This document shows positions 7,193 through 16,373 of a stretch of 64,000 nt of DNA, piece by piece. The stretch covers positions 310,001-374,000 of the forward strand of contig CBDBQB010000033.1 in NCBI GenBank assembly GCA_965209105.1. The letters are read 5' to 3'. The notes under the pieces were generated by a model, which was given only the letters and a program-made list of their open reading frames with translations, had not been told where the DNA came from and made no database searches. Both the position numbers and the translations under genes were made by a program. Source of the stretch: JAAELZ01 sp965209105. Its GTDB lineage: Bacteria; Pseudomonadota; Gammaproteobacteria; Arenicellales; Poriferihabitantaceae. The number at the start of each line of letters is the position of its first letter. Within the stretch, counting starts at the first letter, position 1.

Positions 7193-9121
7193 TTATATCA
7201 AACGGTCGGTTAATTCATTCATATCGTCCATTGTCATTTCTTCAAAATAGATGCGATACCACATTTCAAGATTGAGCAATATCCACAAGCGAAAATTATG
7301 GTCTGATTCGCCACTCAGGTGTTCGTCTAAATAGCGGTCAATGACCGATTGTTTAAATATACCGAGTTGCACAAAGCGAGAATCGACAAACAAGCGACGT
7401 AAGAATTGATTGAGATCAGTGCGCATCCAGCGCGCGATTGGAAAGCCAAAGCCCTGTTTCTCGCGATAGATTAAATCCTTGGGCAGGTAGCGCGCAGCTG
7501 TTTTACGCAAAATAGATTTCAGCTCACGACCCTTTATCTTCATGTTGGTGGGCACCGTCGCAGCAAACTCAACCAAGCGAGAATCAACGAAGGGCGCACG
7601 GCTCTCCAAGGAGTGCGCCATGGTCATTCGATCAGCAATCATCAATAAATGATCAGGCAGGCGTGTTCGCATGTCGCTGTATAGCATTCGATCAATGAGG
7701 TCATCAGTGTTCTCGGCATTGAAATGTCGAAGTATTTTATCAGATGAATCACGGTCATCGATCTGCGCAAGCGCTTCGTCGGTAAACAACTCCATTTTTG
7801 CTTCATGCGTGAAACGCAGGAAGGTCAAGCTGTGCACATAGCGATCACCGCTTTGATGGAAAGACATATCATGCAGCCAGCGAATTTTTTGTGCGGCGGA
7901 TTTATAGCCAAAATTGTCCGGCACCATTTTAATAAGTCGCCCCAAGACTTCCTTTCGTAGCCACTGGGGCATCATCGAATAATATTCTGCCCAGCGTTGG
8001 CCTTCAAAACGGTCATAGCCCGCATAGGCTTCATCGCCGCCATCGCCGGTGAGCACAACTTTAACGTGCTCGCTGGCCATTTCAGAAACCAAATAAACGC
8101 CGACACCAAAGGGGTCAGAAGGCTCGTCCATATGGTGAATCATTTTTGGAATCAAGTGGATCAAGTCAGCGTTAACCACTTTCTCGTGGCCATTCATGCC
8201 GTATTTCTCAACCACTTGGCGCGCCCAAGGCAGTTCGTTAAAGCCCGCTTCTTGAACGCCAATCGAGAATACAGGTAGCGCGCCATGTCCAAGTTCGGCC
8301 ATCATCGCCGAGACCGTGCTTGAATCGATGCCGCCACTTAAGAAAGCGCCGATGGGTACATCACTAAGTAAGTGTGATTTTACGGTGTCGAGTAAAACCT
8401 CATGTGCCTGTTCTTCAACTTCATCATAACTGCCGGTGAGCTTTTCTTTGAAGTCGATATCCCAATAGCGTTCGGAGGTGATTTCGCCGTTTTCCCATAG
8501 CGCCCAATGGCCCGCCTCGAGTTTGTGAATGCCTTTGAAGAAACTGAGATCGTCGGGCACAAATCGCATCGAGATGTAGTGCCATAAGCAGGTCATGTCG
8601 ATTTCTGGTTTGCGTGTCGATGCTTTGAGCAGTGCTTTGACTTCAGAGGCGATATGTAAGGCGCCGTTCTCAATAGAGAAAAATACAGGCTTTTGCCCCA
8701 TGTGATCTCGGGCGAAAAACATTGATTGCGTTTTGCTGTTCCAAATCGCGATGGCGAACATGCCGCGTAGATGTTCAACACACGCAGGCCCGTGTTTTTG
8801 ATACAGGGGCAGGATGACTTCAACGTCAGTTTGGGTTTTAAACACGTAACCCTCCGACTCAAGCTGCTGTCGAAGTTCTGGGCTATTATATATTTCGCCG
8901 TTGGCGACCATGACGAGATCACCGCTGTCATCAAATAACGGTTGATGTCCGCCTGCCACATCAACAATACTTAAGCGGCGCTGGCCAAGAGAGGCGTTAC
9001 CGTCGTGATAATAACCTTCGTCATCGGGGCCTCGATGCATGATTGCATCGGTCATTCCTTTTATTGTCTCGGCGCGTTTAGCTTGTGCTGATTTTGAGAC
9101 AATCGCAGTGATACCACACAT
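7193..9121 (-). CDS. asnB: Asparagine synthetase (glutamine-hydrolysing)
   Basis: A 642-residue class II glutamine amidotransferase. The nucleophile Cys2 follows the initiator Met (MCGITAIV), which fixes the start. The N-terminal domain carries RGPDDEG, NGEIYN and the ARDHMGQKP loop; the C-terminal synthetase domain has the PP-loop SGGIDSS near residue 265 and GDGGDEAYAGYDRF. It makes asparagine from aspartate, glutamine and ATP, or amidates another carboxylate. The length and an operon with an acyltransferase and a flippase-like protein resemble AsnB paralogues found in exopolysaccharide clusters, so the substrate may be a sugar or lipid intermediate. No clear Shine-Dalgarno precedes the start; a terminator-like hairpin does. 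Confidence 0.9.
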   Translation of the reverse strand: MCGITAIVSKSAQAKRAETIKGMTDAIMHRGPDDEGYYHDGNASLGQRRLSIVDVAGGHQPLFDDSGDLVMVANGEIYNSPELRQQLESEGYVFKTQTDVEVILPLYQKHGPACVEHLRGMFAIAIWNSKTQSMFFARDHMGQKPVFFSIENGALHIASEVKALLKASTRKPEIDMTCLWHYISMRFVPDDLSFFKGIHKLEAGHWALWENGEITSERYWDIDFKEKLTGSYDEVEEQAHEVLLDTVKSHLLSDVPIGAFLSGGIDSSTVSAMMAELGHGALPVFSIGVQEAGFNELPWARQVVEKYGMNGHEKVVNADLIHLIPKMIHHMDEPSDPFGVGVYLVSEMASEHVKVVLTGDGGDEAYAGYDRFEGQRWAEYYSMMPQWLRKEVLGRLIKMVPDNFGYKSAAQKIRWLHDMSFHQSGDRYVHSLTFLRFTHEAKMELFTDEALAQIDDRDSSDKILRHFNAENTDDLIDRMLYSDMRTRLPDHLLMIADRMTMAHSLESRAPFVDSRLVEFAATVPTNMKIKGRELKSILRKTAARYLPKDLIYREKQGFGFPIARWMRTDLNQFLRRLFVDSRFVQLGIFKQSVIDRYLDEHLSGESDHNFRLWILLNLEMWYRIYFEEMTMDDMNELTDRLI

Positions 9122-9150
9122 AAAAAATTACGGCGCAAATAAACGCCGTA
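9122..9150 (-). promoter_or_regulatory. Terminator-like hairpin directly before the asnB start
   Basis: In the asnB sense, TACGGCG (9150-9144) pairs with CGCCGTA (9135-9129) around an 8-base loop. Six T residues (9127-9122) follow and then the ATG. This is the shape of an intrinsic terminator placed in the leader, or of a structure that hides the ribosome entry site. It may act as an attenuator. The rest of the gap to the DUF1127 gene (9151-9411) shows nothing I can name. Confidence 0.5.
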
Positions 9151-9411
9151 TTCTAACGCATCTAAACTCAGAGAGACCTCAGCATAACTACAGCACAAGA
9201 TAAAACGCCTAATAGTTTCCAATCTTTTCGCCAAAATATCGCGCAATAGCTTGCTATTACACTCCATATTTGTCAAAAACCTTGAAAATAGTATCTCGTT
9301 TTCCTATGCGCTTTTTTATGCCGAGGTCTCTCAGAGTAACTTCAGAGATTTAAGGCGTATCGCAACGCATTCAGGCTGACGAATACGCTGCGATGATTGT
9401 TCCTGCTCGGC

Positions 9412-9633
9412 CTATTCTTTCCAGAATGGCTTGCTCGCTTCAATGCGAGCTTCCTTTGCGCTCATGCCGATATCATCTAGCAAGTGTTGATCAAGCTTGG
9501 ATAGTGCGCTCCGCGAGTTAGCGCGAAGATTCCAAACTTTAAGGGCTGATAAGGTGGTGGTCAGCTGCAATGCGATGGCTCGTAATGCGGGCTGCCGTGT
9601 AACGCTATAATCTGCGATAGTGTGTGTGCTCAT
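9412..9633 (-). CDS. DUF1127 (YjiS-like) small protein
   Basis: A 73-residue protein. The C-terminal half has the DUF1127 pattern: LSKLDQHLLDDIGMSAKEARIEASKPFW (residues ~43-71, continuous in the sequence). DUF1127 proteins are small, basic-to-neutral and, in some bacteria, RNA-binding or involved in phosphate/carbon control; no function is proven here. The gene is divergent from a MocR-family regulator with 124 bases between starts. A perfect palindrome lies in that gap, so the DUF1127 gene is a likely target of the regulator. Confidence 0.8.
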   Translation of the reverse strand: MSTHTIADYSVTRQPALRAIALQLTTTLSALKVWNLRANSRSALSKLDQHLLDDIGMSAKEARIEASKPFWKE

Positions 9634-9692
9634 GACTGCCTCTTTTGAAAATAAGTAAATAGGTTGATTTCGAGTGTGTAGTGTAGGGCATC

Positions 9693-9711
9693 ATCTGTTA
9701 TCATAACAGAT
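9693..9711. promoter_or_regulatory. 19-bp palindromic operator candidate between the DUF1127 and MocR genes
   Basis: ATCTGTTAT-C-ATAACAGAT is a perfect palindrome. Its right half contains ACAGATAC (9706-9713), which is repeated directly at 9736-9743. MocR-type regulators commonly bind direct or inverted repeats in the divergent promoter region next to their gene, so autoregulation and control of the DUF1127 gene are likely. Confidence 0.6.
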
Positions 9712-9757
9712 ACAAAATATATTAAATTAACAAGTACAGATACCGAGAATTTACCGT

Positions 9758-11197
9758 ATGCCTCGCCAACAAGCTCAATATTTACATACCAGGGTTGCCG
9801 ATCAGGTCAAACACTTGATAGAGGAATCGATAATATCTGTGGGTGATAAAGTCCCTTCTGTGCGGGAGATGTCTAAACAAGCGGATGTCAGTATTTCAAC
9901 CGTTTTAAAGGCCTACGAAACCTTAGAAGCCGACGGTATTATTGTCGCTAAGCCGCAATCTGGCTATTTTGTATCGGCGTCGGCAGAACACAATATACAA
10001 ATTCCTGATCGCATTTACTTCGACGACGCGCAGCCGCGTCCTGCGCTGGCATTTAATGTTTGGGGTGCGATTTATGAGTCCGCCAACAAAAAAGATATCC
10101 TGCCACTGGGCTTAGCCAACATTAACGCCGAACTGTTACCGGTTAACGGGCTAAACAGATCAATTCGCCAAGTGCTGAATGACCAGCCGGAAGCAAGTAT
10201 AGAGTACAGTTTCCCCCCGGGAGAACTGGCGTTACGCAGACAAATCGCCGCCCTGTACTTTCGTCGCAATCAAGATATTAGCCCTGAGGAGATCGTCATT
10301 ACCACCGGCTGTACAGAAGCGATATTGTTAAGCCTCAAAGCCGTTGCGAAGCCGGGTGATGTGATCGCGGTTGAGTCACCGATCTATTTCGTATTATTAC
10401 GGATTGTGAAAAGTTTGGGTATGACGGTGATCGAAGTTGAGTCAGACCCTGAAACAGGGATGAGTGTTGAAGCCTTAGAACGCGTATGCAAAACCATTGA
10501 AATTAGGGCAGTGATTTGCATCCCAAATTTCAGCAATCCAAATGGAACGTTGATGACTGACGAAAAGAAAATTCGTTTGCTTGAACTACTTAGGCGCAAA
10601 AATGTTCCCTTGATTGAGGACGATATATACGGAGAGCTCTATTTCGGCGATACGCGGCCACTCAATTGCCGCGATTTTAATGAAAGTGGGGATGTTCTGA
10701 CGTGTGGCTCATTTTCAAAAACGCTTGCGCCGGGTTTTCGTATTGGCTGGGTATTGCCGGGCAAACATCTCAAAGAAGTGATCAGCCAGAAGCGCTTGAC
10801 CAGTGCCGCAACCAATACCTTGGCGCAACTATCGATTGCGCATTTCTTGCGGACGGGGGCCTATCAGCGGCATCTTAAAAAACTTAGACAAACTTTCAAG
10901 CAACAGATTTATACGATGCGTCAGTCTATCGCGCGGCATTTCCCAGCGGATACCCGCATCAGTGATCCGAAAGGAGGTTTTGTGTTGTGGGTACAGCTAC
11001 CCTATAAGGTTGATACCTTGGCCTTGGCTGAGCGTGCGATGGGGGAAAAAATCAGCATCGCGCCCGGTATGATGTTCTCCGTATCTGATCAGTATTCGCA
11101 GTTTATTCGATTGTGCTCAGGGTTTATGTGGTCTGATGAGGCGGAACAAGGTGTTAAGCGTTTGGGTGAAATGATCATGGAAGCCCAGCGCAGTTAA
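9758..11197 (+). CDS. MocR-family transcriptional regulator (GntR HTH fused to class I aminotransferase)
   Basis: A 479-residue protein. The N-terminal GntR winged helix spans about residues 8-72 (KVPSVREMSKQADVSISTV, AYETLEADGIIVAKPQSGYF). It is followed by an aminotransferase-like domain. PLP-site features are visible: TTGCTEAILLSLKAV, IPNFSNPNGTLM, DDIYGELYFG and SFSKTLAPGFRIGW with the probable Schiff-base lysine. MocR regulators sense PLP or an amino compound and control nearby genes. The start at 9758 follows an A/T-rich spacer. Target and effector are unknown; the divergent DUF1127 gene and the palindrome at 9693-9711 suggest local control. Confidence 0.9.
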   Translation: MPRQQAQYLHTRVADQVKHLIEESIISVGDKVPSVREMSKQADVSISTVLKAYETLEADGIIVAKPQSGYFVSASAEHNIQIPDRIYFDDAQPRPALAFNVWGAIYESANKKDILPLGLANINAELLPVNGLNRSIRQVLNDQPEASIEYSFPPGELALRRQIAALYFRRNQDISPEEIVITTGCTEAILLSLKAVAKPGDVIAVESPIYFVLLRIVKSLGMTVIEVESDPETGMSVEALERVCKTIEIRAVICIPNFSNPNGTLMTDEKKIRLLELLRRKNVPLIEDDIYGELYFGDTRPLNCRDFNESGDVLTCGSFSKTLAPGFRIGWVLPGKHLKEVISQKRLTSAATNTLAQLSIAHFLRTGAYQRHLKKLRQTFKQQIYTMRQSIARHFPADTRISDPKGGFVLWVQLPYKVDTLALAERAMGEKISIAPGMMFSVSDQYSQFIRLCSGFMWSDEAEQGVKRLGEMIMEAQRS

Positions 11198-11339
11198 ATA
11201 TTTAGTGGCAATGCGGTGTCCCTATTGAGTCGCCGCATACGCTAAAATAGAGCTTTAACAGCCCGCCATCATCGTCAGTTTTTCAGAACCTTGAAAAAGC
11301 TCGACTGCAGCATAGGTATCCAAGCGATAAGTAATTAAA

Positions 11340-12350
11340 ATGAACAACACAATCAGTCACGAAACTGTCAGCTCAATCTATCATCAGCCGCTCCTAGATT
11401 TGATATTCAAGGCTGCAAGCGTACACCGCGAACACAATACCGCCAACGAAGTTCAGGTCAGCAGCTTGGTTTCAATTAAAACCGGCGCTTGTCCAGAAGA
11501 TTGTTCCTATTGTTCGCAATCGGCACGCTATAAAACAGATATTAAAGTCGAGAAGTTGATGCCCATTGAGGAAGTCATGGGCAAAGCGAAAGCTGCCCAA
11601 TTGGCCGGTGCTTCTCGTTTATGTATGGGTGCCGCATGGCGCAGTGTTAAAGACAATAAAGATTTCGATCAAGTGCTTGAGATGGTCAGTGGGGTTAATT
11701 CGCTGGGTATGGAAGTGTGTTGTACGCTTGGCATGTTGACCGAGCAGCAAGCACAAAAGCTTGCTGATGCGGGTTTATATGCCTACAACCATAACTTAGA
11801 CACGGGTCGTGAGTATTACGACCAAGTAATCACAACGCGTACGTTTGATGACCGACTTGAGACGATTGATCATGTGCGTAAAGCGGGGATCACGGTTTGC
11901 TCTGGCGGCATTATTGGTTTGGGTGAGGGCGACAAAGATCGAATCAGCATGTTGGTCACGCTTGCGAATTTATCCGTGCCCCCTGAGTCAGTGCCGATCA
12001 ATGCCCTAGTACCCGTTGAGGGTACACCGCTCGGAGATCAGCCGCAAGTTAGCGTGTGGGAGATGGTTCGTATGATTGCCACCGCTAGAATCCTGATGCC
12101 TAAAACGGTGGTCAGGCTGTCCGCGGGGCGTAAAGAAATGACAGACGTTGAACAGGCGCTGTGTTTTCTTGCCGGCGCGAATTCGATTTTCGCGGGCGAT
12201 AAACTGCTGACCACACCCAACCCAGATCGACAGGATGATGCAGCCCTGTTTGAATTATTGGGGCTGTTTCCCAAAGCAGTTGATGCTGAGAATCCTAGCC
12301 CCAAGCAAGGCGTTGAAGTTCCTTCGATTGCGGCGGTTGCAAGCCTCTAA
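11340..12350 (+). CDS. bioB: Biotin synthase
   Basis: A 336-residue radical-SAM enzyme that inserts sulfur into dethiobiotin. The radical-SAM cluster cysteines are C51, C55 and C58 (CPEDCSYC). Other BioB landmarks are SRLCMGAAWR, MEVCCTLGML, NHNLDT, TVCSGGIIGLGE and RLSAGRKEM (the conserved arginine near the [2Fe-2S] site). It leads a bioB-bioF-bioD-bioA run on the plus strand. I see no E. coli-type BirA operator in the 142-bp leader. bioC and bioH are not adjacent. Confidence 0.97.
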   Translation: MNNTISHETVSSIYHQPLLDLIFKAASVHREHNTANEVQVSSLVSIKTGACPEDCSYCSQSARYKTDIKVEKLMPIEEVMGKAKAAQLAGASRLCMGAAWRSVKDNKDFDQVLEMVSGVNSLGMEVCCTLGMLTEQQAQKLADAGLYAYNHNLDTGREYYDQVITTRTFDDRLETIDHVRKAGITVCSGGIIGLGEGDKDRISMLVTLANLSVPPESVPINALVPVEGTPLGDQPQVSVWEMVRMIATARILMPKTVVRLSAGRKEMTDVEQALCFLAGANSIFAGDKLLTTPNPDRQDDAALFELLGLFPKAVDAENPSPKQGVEVPSIAAVASL

Positions 12351-12394
12351 ACTTTTAACCCAGGCACGATAAAGCGATGGATTTAAGGGCTTAG

Positions 12395-13552
12395 ATGTTG
12401 AGTGAAAACACTGCGCTTCATCGACGCCTGCAAACACAATTAGATCAGCGTGCAGAGGCGGGACAGCTACGAGCGCTAAAAGCTTATCAAGGCATCGATT
12501 TTGCATCGAACGATTATCTAGGCTTAGCCAAAAGCCCAAGTTTGCCGCTCGATGAACGCGCCCTTGCACGTGGTGCAACGGGCTCTCGACTCATCAGTGG
12601 GGATTACGCAGATACGCGATCTCTCGAAAGCGAGCTCTCAGACTTTCATGGCTTTGAAAAAAGCCTATTGTTCAGTTCGGGGTATTCGGCGAATTTAGGC
12701 TTGCTTGCTAGCCTTGGCGCTCGAGGCGATGTCATGTTTTTGGACGCCTTGGCACACGCCAGCCTAATCGATGGTGCGCGACTCAGTCATGCCAAACGAC
12801 AACGCTTTGCACACAATGACGTGGAAGATTTGCGCAAGAAATTGGCGGAATTCTCTGCGCAATCATCAGACAGTGATAAACAAGCTTTCGTGGTGGTTGA
12901 ATCGGTGTATTCGATGGATGGTGATATTGCACTGCTACCGGAATTGGCTGAAGTTTGTCGTGAGTATGAGGCCAACTTAATTGTCGACGAAGCGCACGCC
13001 GTGGGTATCTACGGCCAAGAAGGTGCGGGATTACTCGACAAATTAGAGCTACAACAAGAGGTGTTTGCAGCGGTGGTTACTTTCGGTAAAGCCATGGGCT
13101 GCCATGGCGCGATTGTTGCGGGGTCGAAGGTTTTACAGCAATATTTAATCAACTATTGTCGGCCGTTTATTTACACCACGGCGCCTTCTTTACAGACGGT
13201 TGCAGTGATTGCGGCAGCACATCGAGATATGCGTGCTGCCAATACGCAGCGCAATCAGTTGACTCAAAATATTGACTATTTTAAGCAACGGCTTAAACCG
13301 CTACAACTTAAGGCGGCGCACTGGTTAGACAGTGATACGCCTATTCAAGGCTTGGTGATCGGTGATTCAGTTCGCGCTAAAACCTTGGAATCCGCCTTGA
13401 ATGACGATGGCTTTTTCGTTAAGGCGATTCTGAGTCCAACGGTCAAGGCGGGCACCGAACGTCTTAGGTTATGTTTGCACAGCGACAATACGACCGAGCA
13501 ACTCCAAAGACTGGCCGAGCGTTTAGTTCATCACTTGGGCGTCGAGCAATGA
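12395..13552 (+). CDS. bioF: 8-amino-7-oxononanoate synthase
   Basis: A 385-residue PLP enzyme condensing pimeloyl-ACP/CoA with alanine in biotin synthesis. It shows the alpha-oxoamine synthase motifs: FASNDYLGLAKSP near residue 32, GATGSRLISGDY, FSSGYSANLG, VVESVYSMDGDIALLPEL, DEAHAVGIYGQEGAG and TFGKAMGCHGA with the PLP lysine. It begins 44 bases after bioB and its stop overlaps the bioD start (ATGA at 13549-13552). Confidence 0.96.
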   Translation: MLSENTALHRRLQTQLDQRAEAGQLRALKAYQGIDFASNDYLGLAKSPSLPLDERALARGATGSRLISGDYADTRSLESELSDFHGFEKSLLFSSGYSANLGLLASLGARGDVMFLDALAHASLIDGARLSHAKRQRFAHNDVEDLRKKLAEFSAQSSDSDKQAFVVVESVYSMDGDIALLPELAEVCREYEANLIVDEAHAVGIYGQEGAGLLDKLELQQEVFAAVVTFGKAMGCHGAIVAGSKVLQQYLINYCRPFIYTTAPSLQTVAVIAAAHRDMRAANTQRNQLTQNIDYFKQRLKPLQLKAAHWLDSDTPIQGLVIGDSVRAKTLESALNDDGFFVKAILSPTVKAGTERLRLCLHSDNTTEQLQRLAERLVHHLGVEQ

Positions 13553-14178
13553 ATATCATTGTTGCAGGGATTGGCACTGATGTGGGTAAAACGGTGGTGT
13601 CGGCAATTTTATGTCAGGCTTTAGAGGCCGATTATTGGAAGCCGGTTCAAGCGGGGGAGTTAGACAATAGTGACAGCCACAAAATAGAAAAATGGGTTTC
13701 TCGGCTAGATCATACAATTTGGCCTGAAGCTTATCGATTGAGTGAGCCTATTTCGCCCCATGCTGCGGCTAAAATTGATGCGCTAGAAATCGATCGTCAG
13801 ATGCTTAAGGCACCGAACATGCAGCAAAAAAACCTAGTGATCGAACTGGCCGGCGGGCTGATGGTGCCGTTGGCAGAAAATTTCTTAACCGTCGATTTGG
13901 CGCAAGACTTACAAAGCCCAGTGATCTTGGTGGCCAACTACTATTTGGGCAGTATCAATCATAGCTTACTGTCTTTGGCCTTACTTAAGGCACGAAAGAT
14001 ACCGACCCTCGGCATTATATTTAATGGTGCACCCAATCTTCAAAGCCGCGATGCAATTTTGCAGGAAAGTCAGGTAAGCTTGTTGGGCGAAATCCCTAGT
14101 GCGGAGCAAATCGACGCCGCTTTTATCAAAACTCATGCAGACCAAATTCTCAAGCACCCAAGACTGGCTGAACTTTGA
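13549..14178 (+). CDS. bioD: Dethiobiotin synthetase
   Basis: A 209-residue ATP-dependent carboxylase that closes the ureido ring from DAPA and CO2. The start at 13549 is chosen because it yields the family N-terminus MNIIVAGIGTDVGKT with the P-loop GTDVGKT, and because it overlaps the bioF stop by 4 bases. A longer frame starts at 13471 but lies inside bioF. Other family features are KPVQAG, SPHAAAK and ELAGGLMVPL. The gene overlaps the bioA start by 44 bases. Confidence 0.94.
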   Translation: MNIIVAGIGTDVGKTVVSAILCQALEADYWKPVQAGELDNSDSHKIEKWVSRLDHTIWPEAYRLSEPISPHAAAKIDALEIDRQMLKAPNMQQKNLVIELAGGLMVPLAENFLTVDLAQDLQSPVILVANYYLGSINHSLLSLALLKARKIPTLGIIFNGAPNLQSRDAILQESQVSLLGEIPSAEQIDAAFIKTHADQILKHPRLAEL

Positions 14179-15460
14179 CCGCGAGCATTTGTGGCATCCC
14201 TACACGTCAATGGCAGACCCATTGCGGTGTTATCCGGTGGTGGCTGCAAAGGGCGCGTATCTTGAGCTCGCAGATGGTCGGCAATTACTCGATGGCATGT
14301 CGTCTTGGTGGTGCGCCATACATGGGTATCAGCATCCCCAACTAAATCAAGCGGTCAGCGAGCAGCTGACAAAAATGTCGCATGTGATGTTCGGCGGCAT
14401 CGCGCATCGGGCTGCGGCAGAATTGGGTGCGCGCTTAATCGACCTTACCCCCGAGCCATTACAGCAGGTATTTTTCGCCGATTCAGGCTCCATTGCGATT
14501 GAGGTCGCGATGAAAATGGCCTTGCAGTATTGGCAATCACGCGGGCAAAACGAGAAATGCAAATTGCTCAGTGTGCGCGGCGGTTATCACGGCGATCCGT
14601 TTGCCTGTATGGCGGTCGGTGATCCGGTGAACGGCCAACACCATTTATTTAAGGGGGTGCTGGCCAAGCAGTTTTTCGCCGAGCGACCGCGTATCAGGTT
14701 TGAGGAGGATTGGCAGGACGAGGACATTCATTCAGTACGCGAATTATTGATTGCGCACCATCAAGATATCGCTGGGGTGATTTTAGAGCCAGTCGTGCAG
14801 GGCGCGGGCGGCATGAGATTTTATTCTCCCCACTACCTAACTGCTTTGCGCGAAGTGTGTGATGAGTTTGATGTCTTGTTGATTTTTGACGAAATTGCCA
14901 CAGGCTTTGGCCGAACGGGCAAGCTATTCGCCTTAGAACACGCACAGGTTTGCCCGGATATTCTTTCGGTGGGCAAAGCTTTGACGGGCGGCATGATGAC
15001 ACTGTCTGCGACCTTAAGCACCCCTAAAATTAGTCAAGAGATTTCTAGTGGTAGTGCGCCGGCTCTAATGCATGGTCCTACCTTTATGGCGAACCCTTTG
15101 GCTTGTGCGGTATCGTGTGCCAGCATAGATGTCTTACTTGAAACGGGCGATGCCGCGACCTATCCCAAGGGATGGCAGCCCAAGATAGTTGAAATTGAAG
15201 CGGCTTTATCTGGTTTAGACGTCTTAAAAGATCACCCCGCTGTCGCAGATGTCCGAGTCTTGGGCGCAATCGGAGTGGTGGAAATGAAAGCGGCTGTTGA
15301 CGTGGCCAAGGTGCAAGCTGCGATGGTTGAACGGGGTGTTTGGCTTCGCCCATTTGGCAACTTGATTTATATGATGCCAGCCTATATTCTGACGCCCGAT
15401 GAACAGCGCTTGCTGGTACAAAGCGTGGTGGATATGGTTAAAACCTTGTATCCAGAATAA
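14135..15460 (+). CDS. bioA: Adenosylmethionine-8-amino-7-oxononanoate aminotransferase
   Basis: A class III aminotransferase of about 441 residues making DAPA from KAPA with SAM as amino donor. The start at 14135 (MQTKFSSTQDW) puts the family signature HLWHPYTSM near residue 19; 14099 would add 12 residues. Motifs: LLDGMSSWWCAIHGY, FFADSGSIAIEVAMKMA, GGYHGDPFACMAVGDP, LLIFDEIATGFGRTGKLFA and SVGKALTGGMMTLSA with the PLP lysine. It overlaps bioD, so the biotin genes are translationally coupled. Confidence 0.94.
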   Translation: MQTKFSSTQDWLNFDREHLWHPYTSMADPLRCYPVVAAKGAYLELADGRQLLDGMSSWWCAIHGYQHPQLNQAVSEQLTKMSHVMFGGIAHRAAAELGARLIDLTPEPLQQVFFADSGSIAIEVAMKMALQYWQSRGQNEKCKLLSVRGGYHGDPFACMAVGDPVNGQHHLFKGVLAKQFFAERPRIRFEEDWQDEDIHSVRELLIAHHQDIAGVILEPVVQGAGGMRFYSPHYLTALREVCDEFDVLLIFDEIATGFGRTGKLFALEHAQVCPDILSVGKALTGGMMTLSATLSTPKISQEISSGSAPALMHGPTFMANPLACAVSCASIDVLLETGDAATYPKGWQPKIVEIEAALSGLDVLKDHPAVADVRVLGAIGVVEMKAAVDVAKVQAAMVERGVWLRPFGNLIYMMPAYILTPDEQRLLVQSVVDMVKTLYPE

Positions 15461-15484
15461 TTTAAATCTTTGAAATTTTAAGGC

Positions 15485-16030
15485 ATGCAAGATAACGAAA
15501 CTTTACTCTCACGCATTATTCAAGCGATCATTTCCGATGATGCCTTGCATTGCCGTTGGGTCAATACCCTTTCTTTAATGGAGAATATTGGTGCGACTAA
15601 AATAGTCAAAAGTGAACATCCGCTGGCAGTCAATGAGTCGATGCTTAAGCACGCTGCAGAGGAAACGCGACACGCCTATTATTTAAAGCGCCAGATCAAA
15701 AAATTGATCCCCAATGCCTGCCCCAGTTATGCGCAGGAATTTCTGATTAATCCGCGCGCGAGTTATCAGTATTTGAATTTATTGGATACGCGGATCTCAC
15801 GCTTGATCCGCGCGGAGTTCGGGTATACAGGAGCAAAGCTACGCCAGCATGCATACATCTTGGTAACTTACGCAATTGAAGCTCGAGCCGACAAACTATA
15901 TGCGACCTATCAACAGCACCTAAAAGCGGCGGCGAGTCCAATTTCGGTGCGTGGAATTATTGCTGAGGAAGAAATGCATTTAGCAGAAATGGAGTCTGCT
16001 ATCGAAGCGTTGTACGCCGAGCCCGAATAG
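15485..16030 (+). CDS. Ferritin-like di-iron protein, C-terminus truncated by a tandem duplication
   Basis: A 181-residue helical protein with the ligand spacing of a ferritin-like di-iron carboxylate fold: E33, then E60-x-x-H63 (EETRHAYY), then E132, then E162-x-x-H165 (EEEMHLAEME). The specific family is not recognised. The frame stops at a TAG created by a 104-bp tandem duplication. Without the duplication the frame would read on through YWREKVIALENRMYKAWLL to the TAA at 16228-16230, giving 213 residues. All presumed metal ligands lie before the truncation. It starts 24 bases after bioA and may be part of that transcript. Confidence 0.75.
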   Translation: MQDNETLLSRIIQAIISDDALHCRWVNTLSLMENIGATKIVKSEHPLAVNESMLKHAAEETRHAYYLKRQIKKLIPNACPSYAQEFLINPRASYQYLNLLDTRISRLIRAEFGYTGAKLRQHAYILVTYAIEARADKLYATYQQHLKAAASPISVRGIIAEEEMHLAEMESAIEALYAEPE

Positions 16031-16133
16031 CGGCGGCGAGTCCAATTTCGGTGCGTGGAATTATTGCTGAGGAAGAAATGCATTTAGCAGAAATGGAGTC
16101 TGCTATCGAAGCGTTGTACGCCGAGCCCGAATA
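15925..16133 (+). repeat. Perfect 104-bp direct tandem duplication
   Basis: Bases 15925-16029 recur exactly at 16029-16133 (unit 104 bp, one base shared at the junction). No mismatch is seen between copies, so the event is recent or an assembly artefact. The unit is not a multiple of three, so it frameshifts and truncates the ferritin-like gene. The second copy (16031-16230) carries the orphaned original C-terminal coding sequence. Confidence 0.95.
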
Positions 16134-16373
16134 TTGGCGTGAGAAAGTAATTGCCCTAGAAAACCGGATGTACAAGGCCTGGTTGTTGGGCGTTGAGGCG
16201 ATTTTATTGCAAGATAAAGTTGCGGCATAAAGGGGGCGTGTAGGAGGGGAGCTGAATGGCACCTGATTTCTCTGTTTCGAGCAATTCGGTCTAGTTTTCT
16301 GGGTATTAATCTGCCTTTCCCAGCGCTGCGCCTGCTCAGGTAAAATTGACGTAACGAATTTTGAGCAATAGCC

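Noticed and set aside
11198..11339. BirA operator before bioB
   Set aside because: No match to the known palindromic BirA site is visible.
13471..13548. Longer bioD start inside bioF
   Set aside because: The added residues are bioF sequence in another frame; 13549 gives the family N-terminus.
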